Counted from the first letter of the stretch, positions 11,200 through 22,054 are shown. The stretch is 64,000 nucleotides of DNA from Pseudomonadota bacterium (GCA_018241525.1 JAFEDR010000011.1:62001-126000), one strand, 5' to 3'. Notes: generated by a model from the sequence alone, not told the origin. Translations and numbers: made by a program.

Positions 11200-12560
11200 C
11201 GCGGCGCACCGAGGCGCGCCAGCAGCTTGCCATGCAGGCCGCCGAAACCGCCGTTGCTCATCACCAGCACGTGGTCGCCGGCGCGCGCCTCGGCGACGAT
11301 CGCGGCCGCCAGCGAGTCGATGTCGCCGAGCACCCGGGCACGCGCGCCGAGCGGCGCGGCGGCGGCGCGCACGTCCCAGCCGAGGTCCGCGGGCGCATAG
11401 AGGAAGGTCGCGTCCGCGCCGGCCAGCGAGCCGGCGAGCGTGTCGCGGTGCACACCCATCTTCATCGTCGCCGAGCGCGGCTCGAGGACGGCGAGGATGC
11501 GCGCCGCCGCGACGCGCTCGCGCAGCGCGCCGATCGTGGCGGCGATGGCGGTCGGATGGTGCGCGAAGTCGTCGTAGACGGTGACGCCGTGGACCGTGCC
11601 GCGCACCTCCATGCGACGGCGCGCATTGCGGAAGCGCGCGAGCGCCTCGAGCGCGGTCGCCGGCGGCACGCCGGCGTGCCGCGCCGCGAGCAGCGCGGCG
11701 AGCGCATTCTCGGCGTTGTGGGCGCCGATCAGGTCCCAGCGCGCGGCGCCGACCCGCTCGGCGCCGTGCCAGACCTCGAATTCCGACCAGTCGGACGCCA
11801 GCGCGCGCACCTGCCAGTCCGCGGGCGCCGCACGACCAAAGCGCTCGACCGGGGTCCAGGCTCCCAGCGCCAGCGCCGCGGCGAGCTCGGCATCGGCCGC
11901 GTTCACGATCAGCCGGCCCTCGCCGGGAACGGTGCGCACGAACTGGTGGAACATGCGCCGGATGCTGGCGAGGTCGGGATAGATGTCCGCGTGGTCGTAT
12001 TCGAGGTTGTTGAGGATGGCGGTGCGGGCGCGGTAGTGCACGAACTTGGCGCGCTTGTCGAAGAACGCGGTGTCATATTCGTCGGCTTCGACCACGAAAA
12101 ACGGCGCCCGGCCGAGACGCGCCGAGGTCGAGAAGTTGCCCGGCACACCGCCGATCAGGAAGCCGGGCTCGAGGCCGGCGTGCTCGAGCATCCAGGCGAG
12201 GATCCCCGACGTCGTGGTCTTGCCGTGAGTGCCGGCGACCGCCAGCACCCAGCGCCCGGGCAGCACGTGCCGCGCGAGCCACTCGGGGCCCGAGGCGTAC
12301 GGCAGGCCACGGTTCAGCAGCGCCTCGACGGCCGGGTTGCCGCGCGACAGCGCGTTGCCGACGACGACGACGTCCGGCGCCGGGTCGAGCTGCGCGGGAT
12401 GCCAGCCTTCGGTGAGCCGGATGCCGAGCGCCTCGAGCTGCGTGCTCATCGGCGGGTAGACGTTCTGGTCCGAGCCGGTTACCTCGTGGCCGGCCTCGCG
12501 AGCGATCGCGGCGATGCCGCCCATGAACGTGCCGCAGATGCCGAGGATGTGGACGTGCAT
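11196..12560 (-). CDS. mpl: UDP-MurNAc:L-alanyl-gamma-D-glutamyl-meso-diaminopimelate ligase
   Basis: A 454-residue Mur-ligase family protein of the cytoplasmic peptidoglycan recycling pathway; it reattaches recycled tripeptide to UDP-MurNAc. It starts with MHVHILGICGTFMGGIAAIA and contains the ATP-binding VAGTHGKTTTSGILAWML, then VEADEYDTAFFDKRAKF and the C-terminal-domain LEPRSATMKMG, all typical of Mpl rather than MurC. The same frame stays open upstream to 13700, but the start at 12560 fits the family and overlaps the preceding stop codon (TGATG). The operon order is membrane protein, mpl, LON-domain gene. Confidence 0.95.
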   Translation of the reverse strand: MHVHILGICGTFMGGIAAIAREAGHEVTGSDQNVYPPMSTQLEALGIRLTEGWHPAQLDPAPDVVVVGNALSRGNPAVEALLNRGLPYASGPEWLARHVLPGRWVLAVAGTHGKTTTSGILAWMLEHAGLEPGFLIGGVPGNFSTSARLGRAPFFVVEADEYDTAFFDKRAKFVHYRARTAILNNLEYDHADIYPDLASIRRMFHQFVRTVPGEGRLIVNAADAELAAALALGAWTPVERFGRAAPADWQVRALASDWSEFEVWHGAERVGAARWDLIGAHNAENALAALLAARHAGVPPATALEALARFRNARRRMEVRGTVHGVTVYDDFAHHPTAIAATIGALRERVAAARILAVLEPRSATMKMGVHRDTLAGSLAGADATFLYAPADLGWDVRAAAAPLGARARVLGDIDSLAAAIVAEARAGDHVLVMSNGGFGGLHGKLLARLGAPR

Positions 12561-13078
12561 CAGCCGGCCAGCCTCGGCAGCAGTTCCTCGATCAGCAGCG
12601 TGCCGAGCACGACGTAGCTGGTGGCCACCGCGACGCCGGTGACCAGCGGCTGGTCGAGCGCCTCGCGGACGATGTGTGCCAGCACCGCGACGCCCCACAG
12701 CACGAGCGGCAGGCTCAGGTTCGCGACCAGCTTGCCGGCGTCGCCGTCGCGGCCGAGGGCGTCGGCGCAGGCGATCACCGCCGCGCTCGCCAGCATCAGC
12801 AGCGTGCCCGTGCCGAACACCGCCAGCAGCGTCTGCTGCAGCCGGTGGGGTCGCCGCCCGACGGCGAGACACAGCCAGAACACCACGGTCGTGAACGCGA
12901 GATCCACGAAGCCGCTCAGCACCGCGAGCGGCGGACCATTGACCAGCCACGCCTCGAGCGCGCTGCTCGCCGCATAGGCACAGGCCGCGCGAGCCAGCAG
13001 CGGCCCGGACGCGGGCAGCGCGCCGGGTCCGCGGCGCCACAGCGCGATGTCCCAGAGAACGCCGACCAGTGACTGCAT
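12560..13078 (-). CDS. Small polytopic membrane protein (Yip1-like)
   Basis: A 172-residue hydrophobic protein beginning MQSLVGVLWDIALWRRGP. It has about four membrane segments, roughly residues 50-75, 85-103, 115-135 and 145-165. The short N-terminal amphipathic stretch and the spacing recall bacterial Yip1-domain proteins, but I see no diagnostic motif, so the family call is tentative and the function unknown. The open frame reaches 13267, but the extra leader overlaps rnd and is Arg/Ser-rich. Its TGA overlaps the mpl ATG by one base, so the two genes are co-translated. Confidence 0.7.
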   Translation of the reverse strand: MQSLVGVLWDIALWRRGPGALPASGPLLARAACAYAASSALEAWLVNGPPLAVLSGFVDLAFTTVVFWLCLAVGRRPHRLQQTLLAVFGTGTLLMLASAAVIACADALGRDGDAGKLVANLSLPLVLWGVAVLAHIVREALDQPLVTGVAVATSYVVLGTLLIEELLPRLAG

Positions 13079-13118
13079 CACCCCTTCCGATTGGGCTCGC
13101 GCCGCCGCGGGCCGCATA

Positions 13119-14255
13119 ATGACGGCGGATTGTAACCTGCCGCACGGACCCCCCTTGGCCCCGACCCTCGAGCCGATCACCGACGACGCGGCGCTGGCCG
13201 CCGCCGTCGAGCGCCTCGGTGCATCGCCGCGCCTCGCCCTCGACACCGAGTTCATGCGCGAGCGCACCTACTACGCGGAGCTCGCCTTCGTGCAGCTCGC
13301 CGACCCGGCGGGCGTGGTACTGATCGACCCGCTGGCCGCGCTCGATCGCGGCAAGCTCGGCGCGCTGCTCACTGGCGAGCACCAGCCCAAGGTGCTGCAC
13401 GCCGCGCGCCAGGACATCGAGGTCCTGTTGCCGCTGACCGGTAAGCCGCTCGGCCCGCTGTTCGACACGCAGGTTGCCGCCGCACTGGCCGGCCACGCGC
13501 CGCAGATCGGCTACGCGGACCTGCTCGCGCGCGAACTCGGCGTGACGCTCGACAAGGGCCAGGCGCGCACCGACTGGATGCGCCGGCCGCTGTCGCCGGC
13601 GCAGCTCGCCTACGCGGCCGACGACGTCCGCTACCTGTTGCCGCTCGCGGCCCGCCTCGAGGAGCGCCTCGCCACGCTCGGGCGGCTCGACTGGTTCCAC
13701 GAGGAGATGGCGGCGCTGGCCGACCCGGCGCTGTACGCGGTCGAGCCGGCCGAGGCCTGGCGGCGCTTCAAGGGCAGCGAGACGCTGCCGCCGCGCGAGC
13801 TGGCGCGACTGCGCGCCCTCGCCGCCTGGCGCGAGGCGCGCGCGATGCGGCGCAACCTGCCACGCGGCTGGGTGCTCAGCGACGAGGCGGCGCGCGCGAT
13901 CGCGCGCGCCGCGCCGGCCAGCCTCGCGGCGCTCAAGTCACTCGAGGTCCTGCCGGGTGGCGCCGCGGACAAGCTCGGCGCCGAGATCCTGGCGGCGGTC
14001 GCCGCCGCCGAGGCGGCGCCCGCGCCGCCGGCCGAGCCGCGCGGCGACGCGCGGCCGTCGCCGGAGGAGCGCGAGCGGACGCGTCGCCTCGGCGACCGGC
14101 TGCGCGCGGTCGCGTCCGGCCTCGGGCTCGCGCCCGAGGTGCTCGCGACGCAGCGCGACCTGCGGCGCCTCGCGCGCGGCGAGCGACTCGACGAGGTACT
14201 CGACGGCTGGCGGCGGCGCGCGCTCGGCGCGACGTTCGCGGACGAGCTCGGCTAG
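13119..14255 (+). CDS. rnd: Ribonuclease D
   Basis: A 378-residue 3'-5' exoribonuclease that trims tRNA 3' ends. The DEDD catalytic residues appear in LALDTEFMRERTYY (Exo I), AARQDIEVLLPL (Exo II) and YAADDVRYLLPLAARL (Exo III). HRDC-type helical domains follow (WREARAMRRNLPRGWVLSD). The ATG at 13119 is embedded in CATAAT (13115-13120). If that hexamer is a -10 box, translation must begin further in, for example at the in-frame TTG at 13155. It ends head-on against adk with a shared CTAG. Confidence 0.93.
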   Translation: MTADCNLPHGPPLAPTLEPITDDAALAAAVERLGASPRLALDTEFMRERTYYAELAFVQLADPAGVVLIDPLAALDRGKLGALLTGEHQPKVLHAARQDIEVLLPLTGKPLGPLFDTQVAAALAGHAPQIGYADLLARELGVTLDKGQARTDWMRRPLSPAQLAYAADDVRYLLPLAARLEERLATLGRLDWFHEEMAALADPALYAVEPAEAWRRFKGSETLPPRELARLRALAAWREARAMRRNLPRGWVLSDEAARAIARAAPASLAALKSLEVLPGGAADKLGAEILAAVAAAEAAPAPPAEPRGDARPSPEERERTRRLGDRLRAVASGLGLAPEVLATQRDLRRLARGERLDEVLDGWRRRALGATFADELG

Positions 14256-14911
14256 CGGCGCCGGCCGGCGAGCGCGGCCTCGAGACGGGCGGTGACCGCG
14301 TCGATCTCGCCCTCGGCGTCGACGCGCGCCAGCAGGCCGCGCTCGCGGTAGTAGTCGACCAGCGGACGGGTCTGCGACTCGTAGACCTCGAGGCGCTTAC
14401 CGATGGTCGCCTCGCTGTCGTCCGGGCGGTGGAACAGGTCCGGCGTCGCGCACTGGCCGCCGCACGGCGGCGGCTGCGGCGGCGGCGCGGTGTAGACATT
14501 GAAGACGCGGCCGCAGGTGCGGCAGGTGCGCCGGCCGGTCAGGCGGCGGAACAGCTTGTCGCGATCGACCTCCATCAGCACCACCGCCTCGAGCGGCTGG
14601 CCGATCGACTGGAGCAGCGCCGCGAGGCCGTCGGCCTGCGGGATCGTCCGTGGGAATCCGTCGAGGATGAAGCCGCCGGCGGCATCGGGCTGGCCGAGGC
14701 GCTCACGGATGATGCCGAGCATCGTCGCGTCGTCGACCAGCTTGCCGGCGTCCATCGTCGCCTTGGCGCGGCGGCCGAGCTCGGTGCCGGCGGTCACGGC
14801 CGCCCGCAGCAGGTCGCCGGTCGAGACCTGCGGCACGCGGTACTTGTCGATCAGCCGTTGGGCCTGGGTGCCCTTCCCCGAACCCGGCGCTCCGAGGAGC
14901 ACGATGCGCAT
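14252..14911 (-). CDS. adk: Adenylate kinase
   Basis: A 219-residue enzyme interconverting 2 ADP with ATP and AMP. It has the P-loop GAPGSGKGTQAQRLI, the AMP-binding VSTGDLLRAAV and FILDGFPRTIPQADGL. The long LID region carries CRTCGRVFNV, then a Pro-rich turn and CGGQC, suggesting a four-Cys metal site in the LID in place of the hydrogen-bond network of the E. coli enzyme. The Pro-rich insertion is somewhat unusual. It is monocistronic on the minus strand and divergent from the PPi-phosphofructokinase gene. Confidence 0.97.
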   Translation of the reverse strand: MRIVLLGAPGSGKGTQAQRLIDKYRVPQVSTGDLLRAAVTAGTELGRRAKATMDAGKLVDDATMLGIIRERLGQPDAAGGFILDGFPRTIPQADGLAALLQSIGQPLEAVVLMEVDRDKLFRRLTGRRTCRTCGRVFNVYTAPPPQPPPCGGQCATPDLFHRPDDSEATIGKRLEVYESQTRPLVDYYRERGLLARVDAEGEIDAVTARLEAALAGRRR

Positions 14912-15101
14912 GTTGTCGTCCGTCGCGGCGCGGCCGCGGCCCCTCCCCAGGAACCCTCGCGGCCCACCCAGCGCCGGTATGCTGCCCGCCGGCTCTGCCG
15001 AGCGTCAAATGCGGCGCACCACGCGCTCGCCCGGGCGCACTTCGGCCATCCCCCGGGACCGGGTATCCTTGCGCCCCCCGCCGATGCCCGGAGCGCCGCT
15101 C

Positions 15102-16382
15102 ATGCCGACGAAGCCCAGAAGCCCGAAGCGCAACGCCTTCTACGCGCAGTCCGGCGGCGTCACCGCCGTGATCAACGCCTCTGCCGCAGGCGTCATCGAG
15201 GCCTGCCGCAAGCACCGCTCGCGCATCGGCAAGCTGTACGCCGGCCGCCACGGCATCGTCGGCGCGCTGACCGAGGACCTGATCGACACGAGCCGCGAGA
15301 GCGCGGCGGCGATCCGCGCGCTGCGGCACACGCCGGCCGGCGCCTTCGGCTCGGCGCGCTACAAGCTCAAGGGCCTCGAGCAGGACCGCGCCAAGTACGA
15401 GCGGCTGATCGAGGTATTCCGCGCCCACGACATCGGCTACTTCTTCTACAACGGCGGCAACGACTCGATGGACACCGCGCTCAAGGTGTCGAAGATCGGC
15501 GCGGAGCTCGGCTACCCGATCACCTGCGTCGGCGTCCCGAAGACGGTCGACAACGACCTGCCGGTCACCGATTGCTGCCCGGGTTTCGGATCGGTCGCGA
15601 AGTACGTCGCGGTCTCGACCCGCGAGGCGGCGCTCGACGTCGCCTCGATGGCACGCACCTCGACCAAGGTGTTCATCCTCGAGGTCATGGGTCGCCACGC
15701 CGGCTGGATCGCCGCCGCCGGCGGCCTCGCCGGCCGCGGCCCGGGCGATGCGCCGCACGTGATCCTGTTCCCGGAGATCGCCTTCGACCAGGCGCGCTTC
15801 CTCGAGCGTGTGCGGCAGTCGGTCGCATCGCGCGGCTACTGCGTCGTGGTGGTCTCGGAGGGCGTCAAGGGTCCGGACGGCAAGTTCCTCGCCGAGGCCG
15901 GCACGACCGACGCGTTCGGCCACACGCAGCTCGGCGGTGCCGGTCCCGAGATCGCGCGGATCGTGAAGGAGGGCCTCGGCTACAAGTACCACTGGGCGGT
16001 GGCCGACTACCTGCAGCGGGCCGCGCGGCACATCGCCTCGAAGACCGATGTCGCGCAGGCGTACGCGGTCGGCAAGGCGGCGGTCGAGTTCGCGCTGCAG
16101 GGTCGCAACGCGGTGCTGCCGGTCATCCGCCGGCGCTCGTCGAAGCCCTACCGCTGGACGATCGAGGCGGCCCCGCTCGAGGCGGTGGCGAACGTCGAGA
16201 AGAAGGTGCCGCGCGAGTTCGTGACCGAGGACGGCTTCGGCATCACCGCCGCCTGCCGGCGTTACCTCGAGCCGCTGATCGCCGGCGAGGACTACCCGCC
16301 GTTCGCCGGCGGCCTGCCCCGCTACGTCGAGCTCAAGAACGCCCCGGTCAAGCGCAAGCTCGCGACCGACTTCAAGGTATAA
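15102..16382 (+). CDS. pfp: Pyrophosphate-dependent 6-phosphofructokinase
   Basis: A 426-residue PfkA-superfamily enzyme. Two residues mark it as PPi- rather than ATP-dependent: Asp121 in GGNDSMD, where ATP enzymes have Gly (GGDGS), and Lys147 in GVPKTVDND, where ATP enzymes have Gly. The catalytic TVDND and the substrate-binding MGRHAGWIAA are present. It interconverts fructose 6-phosphate and fructose 1,6-bisphosphate using PPi, and so works reversibly in glycolysis and gluconeogenesis. The ATG at 15102 has GGAG about 10 bases upstream; the upstream in-frame ATG at 15084 lacks a ribosome-binding site. The next gene is a proton-pumping pyrophosphatase, which shares its PPi pool. Confidence 0.93.
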   Translation: MPTKPRSPKRNAFYAQSGGVTAVINASAAGVIEACRKHRSRIGKLYAGRHGIVGALTEDLIDTSRESAAAIRALRHTPAGAFGSARYKLKGLEQDRAKYERLIEVFRAHDIGYFFYNGGNDSMDTALKVSKIGAELGYPITCVGVPKTVDNDLPVTDCCPGFGSVAKYVAVSTREAALDVASMARTSTKVFILEVMGRHAGWIAAAGGLAGRGPGDAPHVILFPEIAFDQARFLERVRQSVASRGYCVVVVSEGVKGPDGKFLAEAGTTDAFGHTQLGGAGPEIARIVKEGLGYKYHWAVADYLQRAARHIASKTDVAQAYAVGKAAVEFALQGRNAVLPVIRRRSSKPYRWTIEAAPLEAVANVEKKVPREFVTEDGFGITAACRRYLEPLIAGEDYPPFAGGLPRYVELKNAPVKRKLATDFKV

Positions 16383-16403
16383 TGCGCCGCCTCCGCGACC
16401 GGG

Positions 16404-16433
16404 ACTCCTGAAATCCCTAGTGATTTCATGAGT
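16404..16433. repeat. Imperfect inverted repeat between pfp and hppA
   Basis: ACTCcTGAAATC and GATTTCAtGAGT flank a 6-base loop: an 11-of-12 stem in an unusually AT-rich patch for this genome. It starts 21 bases after the pfp stop and ends about 85 bases before the hppA ATG. TTTAT follows on the plus strand, so it may be a weak terminator for pfp, or an operator or leader hairpin for hppA. Confidence 0.55.
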
Positions 16434-16518
16434 TTATCGATCACGGGGCACGGGCGCGGCCAGACGCTCCCGGACACCAACGATTCGACAGTTCGGGTAA
16501 CCCTCGGGGAGTAGTGGC

Positions 16519-18576
<2,058 letters not shown>

Positions 18577-18597
18577 GCAGCGCCGGCGGCGGAATGC

Positions 18598-18630
18598 GAA
18601 GAGGGCGCCCCGGGGGCGCCCTCTTTTTTT
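18598..18630 (+). terminator. Intrinsic terminator of hppA
   Basis: GAGGGCGCCCC and GGGGCGCCCTC form an 11-bp inverted repeat (18601-18623, central pairs opening as the loop), and the uninterrupted T-tract runs on from the 3' arm to 18630. It is 20-odd bases after the hppA stop codon. There is no T-tract on the other strand, so it acts in the plus direction only. Confidence 0.92.
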
Positions 18631-18646
18631 CAGGCTCTCGGCAGGC

Positions 18647-19000
18647 TCACTTCGGCGACAGCGTCACCGGCACCTCGGTCACCGAGTCGACCGGGATGTT
18701 GTTGGCGGTCGCGGCCTGGCGAACGGCGGCCTCCGACGGTCCCTCGTAGATGCAGAACGTCTTGGTCTCGTCGGCGTTCGCGTACGAGGTGACCCAGCGC
18801 ACGCCGAACTTGCCGTTGGTCGCGTTGACCTTGGCCTTGGCCGTGGCGTCGAGGCCGGCGAGTGCGCCCGGCGGGAAGGTGCGCTCGATCAGGTAGCGGT
18901 GCACGGCCGGCTTCGGCGCCTTGGCGGGCGCCGCAGCCGGATCGGCGGCGAAGGCCGGGGACAGGGCAAGCAGCGCGGCGAGGGTGAGGAAGGTCTTCAT
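18647..19000 (-). CDS. Exported DUF4242-family protein
   Basis: A 117-residue protein starting MKTFLTLAALLALSPAFAADP, a clear signal peptide with a cleavage site near AFA-AD. The mature part (HRYLIERTFPPGAL, then VRWVTSYANADETKTFCIYEGPSEAAVRQAA) aligns with the DUF4242 fold of the neighbouring gene: a small ferredoxin-like domain, some members of which bind nickel. The function is unknown; an exported metal or ligand binder is only an inference. It follows its cytoplasmic paralogue by 44 bases, and the two are probably one transcript. Confidence 0.8.
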   Translation of the reverse strand: MKTFLTLAALLALSPAFAADPAAAPAKAPKPAVHRYLIERTFPPGALAGLDATAKAKVNATNGKFGVRWVTSYANADETKTFCIYEGPSEAAVRQAATANNIPVDSVTEVPVTLSPK

Positions 19001-19044
19001 GGGGATGGGCTCCTGCAATGGGCGGGGTTCAAGGGGACGGGGGC

Positions 19045-19317
19045 TCATTCGGCGGTCGCGGGATCGATGACGCTCGAGACCCGCGAGATCTTGTTGGCCG
19101 GGAAGCCGCCGAGCTCCGCGTGGCGGCGCACCAGCGACTCGTCGGCGGCCTGGTAGATGCAGTAGATCTTGTCGGCGGTCACGTAGCTGTGGACCCACTG
19201 CACGCTCGGCCCGAGGCTGCTGAGCACGCCGCACGACTTCTGCGAGATCATCTTGAGATCCTGCGGGCTCATCTTCCCGGCACCCGGAATGTCCCGCTCG
19301 ATGACGAACTTCGGCAT
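19045..19317 (-). CDS. DUF4242-family protein (cytoplasmic paralogue)
   Basis: A 90-residue protein, MPKFVIERDIPGAGKMSPQD at the start, with SQKSCGVLSSLGPSVQWVHS and DKIYCIYQAADESLVRRHAE following. These match the DUF4242 family, in which SCO4226 of Streptomyces is described as nickel-binding. There is no signal peptide. It is first in a two-gene minus-strand unit with an exported paralogue and divergent from a large winged-helix/ATPase regulator, which makes control by that regulator plausible. The ligand and role are unknown. Confidence 0.8.
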   Translation of the reverse strand: MPKFVIERDIPGAGKMSPQDLKMISQKSCGVLSSLGPSVQWVHSYVTADKIYCIYQAADESLVRRHAELGGFPANKISRVSSVIDPATAE

Positions 19318-19363
19318 GTTGATGGCTCCCTGTAGACGGTCGTTTTAACTTTGTCCGGGCCCC

Positions 19364-19376
19364 GGGGTGGCACCCC
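19364..19376. promoter_or_regulatory. Palindrome in the DUF4242/regulator divergent region
   Basis: GGGGTG-G-CACCCC is a perfect 13-base palindrome 47 bases upstream of the DUF4242 start and 150 bases upstream of the regulator start. Its position suggests an operator, but the binding protein is unknown and GC-rich palindromes arise readily here. Confidence 0.35.
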
Positions 19377-19416
19377 AGGGCGTGCGTACAGCCTCGCCGA
19401 CGGGCGGCGGGGCGTC

Positions 19417-19445
19417 TTGAAAGACCGGTGAAATTCTTCTAAAAA
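19417..19445 (+). promoter_or_regulatory. Candidate sigma70-type promoter for the winged-helix/ATPase gene
   Basis: TTGAAA (19417-19422) and TAAAAA (19440-19445) are separated by 17 bases, matching 5/6 and 4/6 of the -35 and -10 consensus. They stand in a clearly AT-richer patch about 80 bases before the ATG at 19526. The -35 is inside the inverted repeat GTCTT-GA-AAGAC (19414-19425), which could bind a regulator. Confidence 0.45.
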
Positions 19446-19525
19446 TCGTCTCCATTCGCAGGTACGGCCGCCAAGAGCCCGCCTGCCCCAGGGACGCGCA
19501 AGAGCGCCCGGTCGGAGCGCGGCGC

Positions 19526-22054
19526 ATGATGTCGATCCGGTTGGGACCCTTCGAGCTGAGCGCTGCCGAGCGCACGCTGTGCCGTGCCGGCCAGCCCGTG
19601 GAGCTCGGTGCCCGCGCCTTCGACCTGCTGCTGGTGCTGGCCGAGAACCCCGGCCGCCTGGTCAGCAAGGCGACGCTGCTCGAGCGCGTCTGGCCGCGGC
19701 TCGTGGTCGAGGAGAACAACCTGCCGGCGCAGATCGCCGCGCTGCGGCGAGTGCTCGGCGCCGCGGCGATCCGCACGGTGCCGGGCTTCGGCTACCGGCT
19801 GGAGCTGCCGGTCGGCCACGACCCCGCCCTGCCCCCGGCCGAGGGCCTGCCGCCGGCCGAGCCCGCGCCGCCTGCGCGTTCGACGCTCGCGGTGCCGCGG
19901 CGCACCCGTCCGGAGCGCCTCGCGCCGCTCGTCGGCCGCGAGGCCGACCTCGCCGCCCTCGAGGAGGCGCTCACCCGCGCCTGCCTCGTGACGGTGATCG
20001 GCGGCACCGGCGTCGGCAAGACGCGCCTCGCCCAGGAACTCCTCGCGCGCCTGAGCGCCGCGGGGCCGGTCGCCTGGCGCTCGCTCGCCTCGCTGGACGC
20101 CGTCGAGCAGGTGCCGAGCGCGATTGCGGTCGCGGTCGGCCTGTCGCTGCCGGCGGGTGGCGATCCGTTCGCTGCGCTCGCCGACGCGCTCGGCGAGGCG
20201 GACCTGCTCCTGATCCTCGATGGCGTCGAGCACCTCGCCGACGCACTCGCGGCGCCGCTCGCGGCACTGCTCGCCGGCGCCCCCGGCCTGCGGCTGCTGT
20301 TGACCAGCCAGCGGCCGCTCGGCCTCGCCGGCGAGACGGTCTACCGGCTGGGCGCGCTGACCGTGCCGGACGACGACCTGCCGTTCGAGCTGCGCGCCGC
20401 CTCGCCCGCGCTGGCGCTGTTCGCGCAGCGCGCCGCCGAGGCCGACCGCGGCTTCGCGCTGACGGCCGCGAATGCGGCGGACGTCGCCGCGATCTGCCGG
20501 CGCCTCGACGGCAACCCGCTCGCGCTGACGCTCGCCGCCGCCCGCGTGCCGGCGCTCGGCGTCGGCCAGCTGCTCGGCCACCTCGACGACCGCTTCCGGC
20601 TGCTGCGCCAGTCGGTGCGCGGCGCCGAGCCGCGCCACGACGCGCTGCAGGCGGCGTTCGAGTGGAGCTATGGCCTGCTCGACGAGCGCGAGCAGCGCGT
20701 CTTCCGCCGGCTCGGCGCGCTCGCCGGGCCGTTCGCGCTCGACACCGGCGCCCACGCCGTCGCGGACGAGTCGCTCGACGCGCCGACCGCGCTCGACCTG
20801 ATCGGCCGGCTGGTCGACCGCTCGCTGGTGATGGCGCTGCCGATCGATCCGCCGCGCTACGCGCTCGCCGAGACCGCGCGCTACTACGCGCGCGACCGGC
20901 TGGCGGCGGCCGGTGAGCTGGATTCGGCCCGCGCCCGCGCCGCCGCCGCGGTGCTGCGCACGCTCGACGCCGCCTACCTCGAGTACTGGTCGGTCGACGA
21001 GGCAGTCTGGCTGCAGCGCTACTACACCGAGATCGCGAACGTCCGCGCCGCGATCGACTGGGCGGCCGCGCACGAGCCACCGCTCGCGGTCGCGCTCTAC
21101 GGCAGCGCCTGGCCGCTGTACGTCGAGCTCGAGCTGATCGGCGAGGCGCGGGCACGCTTCGAGCAGACCGTGCGGCTGCTCGCCGACGGCCTGCCGCGCC
21201 GGCGCGTCGCGCGCTTCTGGGAGGCGGTCGCGACCGGCGACTCCGGCCGCCAGTACGATCGCGCGCGCTACGCCGCCGAGCTCGCCGCCAAGATGCTCGA
21301 CGAGGACGGCGATCGCCGCGCGCGCTACTACGCCCTGATGCTGCTCGCGCTCAACGGGCGCGGCGACGCGCCGGCGGCCCGCGCCGCGTTCGCAGCGGCG
21401 CGGCGGCTCGAGGATCCGGACTGGCCGGCCCGCCTGCTGACGCAGGGGGCGCTGACCGACGGCGCGCTGTCGATGAGCGAGGGGCGCTGGGCCGAGGCGC
21501 GCGAGGCCTACCGGCGCAGCGTGCACCTGGCGCTCACCGTCAGCGAGCGGCAGGCGCTCGCGGCGACCGCCTCGATCGTCGAGCTCGACCTCGCCTGCGG
21601 CGACCTCGACGCGGCGCTGCAGCTCGGCCGGCCGCTCGCCGTCAGCCTCGGCCGGCTCGGGCGCCGCGAGTCCGAGCTCGAGGTGCTGAGCGCCGTGTTC
21701 GGTGCCCAGCTGCTGGCCGGGGATCTCGGTGCGGCGCGCGCCAGCGGCGCCGAGATCTACGTGCTCGCGCAGCGGCTTGGATCCGCCGCGGCCGCCGGCG
21801 CGCTCGATGCGATGGCACTCTTCGCCGCCTGCGACGGCCGGCCGGAGGTCGCCGCGCAGGTCGCCCGTGGCGCGGACGCCTCGCGCGCAGCGCGCGGCCA
21901 GGCGCGGCCGCGACCGACCGAGGAACGGCTCGGCGCGGCGCTCGCGGCGCGACTGGATCCCGGTCTCGGCGAGGACTGGCGCCGGCCGCGACCGGACGAG
22001 ACGATGCTCGAGCCGGTCATCGCCTGTGCGCTGGCGCTCGGCTACCGCGCCTGA
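19526..22054 (+). CDS. Winged-helix transcriptional regulator with ATPase domain
   Basis: An 842-residue protein. Residues 1-95 are an OmpR/PhoB-type winged helix (FELSAAERTLCRAG, then LVSKATLLERVWPRLVVEEN and TVPGFGYRLELPV). At about residue 155 comes a STAND/NB-ARC-like ATPase with P-loop TVIGGTGVGKTRLAQELL and Walker B-like LLLILDGVEHLADAL. The remaining 400 residues are helical, Ala/Leu-rich and TPR-like. Such proteins are one-component sensors whose ATPase and repeat parts detect an unknown signal. It lies divergent from two DUF4242 genes with a palindrome-rich spacer. A second Met at codon 2 is an equal start candidate. Confidence 0.88.
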   Translation: MMSIRLGPFELSAAERTLCRAGQPVELGARAFDLLLVLAENPGRLVSKATLLERVWPRLVVEENNLPAQIAALRRVLGAAAIRTVPGFGYRLELPVGHDPALPPAEGLPPAEPAPPARSTLAVPRRTRPERLAPLVGREADLAALEEALTRACLVTVIGGTGVGKTRLAQELLARLSAAGPVAWRSLASLDAVEQVPSAIAVAVGLSLPAGGDPFAALADALGEADLLLILDGVEHLADALAAPLAALLAGAPGLRLLLTSQRPLGLAGETVYRLGALTVPDDDLPFELRAASPALALFAQRAAEADRGFALTAANAADVAAICRRLDGNPLALTLAAARVPALGVGQLLGHLDDRFRLLRQSVRGAEPRHDALQAAFEWSYGLLDEREQRVFRRLGALAGPFALDTGAHAVADESLDAPTALDLIGRLVDRSLVMALPIDPPRYALAETARYYARDRLAAAGELDSARARAAAAVLRTLDAAYLEYWSVDEAVWLQRYYTEIANVRAAIDWAAAHEPPLAVALYGSAWPLYVELELIGEARARFEQTVRLLADGLPRRRVARFWEAVATGDSGRQYDRARYAAELAAKMLDEDGDRRARYYALMLLALNGRGDAPAARAAFAAARRLEDPDWPARLLTQGALTDGALSMSEGRWAEAREAYRRSVHLALTVSERQALAATASIVELDLACGDLDAALQLGRPLAVSLGRLGRRESELEVLSAVFGAQLLAGDLGAARASGAEIYVLAQRLGSAAAAGALDAMALFAACDGRPEVAAQVARGADASRAARGQARPRPTEERLGAALAARLDPGLGEDWRRPRPDETMLEPVIACALALGYRA

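Noticed and set aside
11196..13700. 834-residue fusion of a membrane leader with mpl
   Set aside because: The first ~380 residues run antisense to rnd and through the membrane-protein gene in another frame. The Mpl start at 12560 overlaps the preceding stop and fits the family.
14499..15101. 201-residue N-terminal extension of the PPi-phosphofructokinase
   Set aside because: It is antisense to adk, and its sequence is Arg/Ser/Pro-rich with no PFK similarity.
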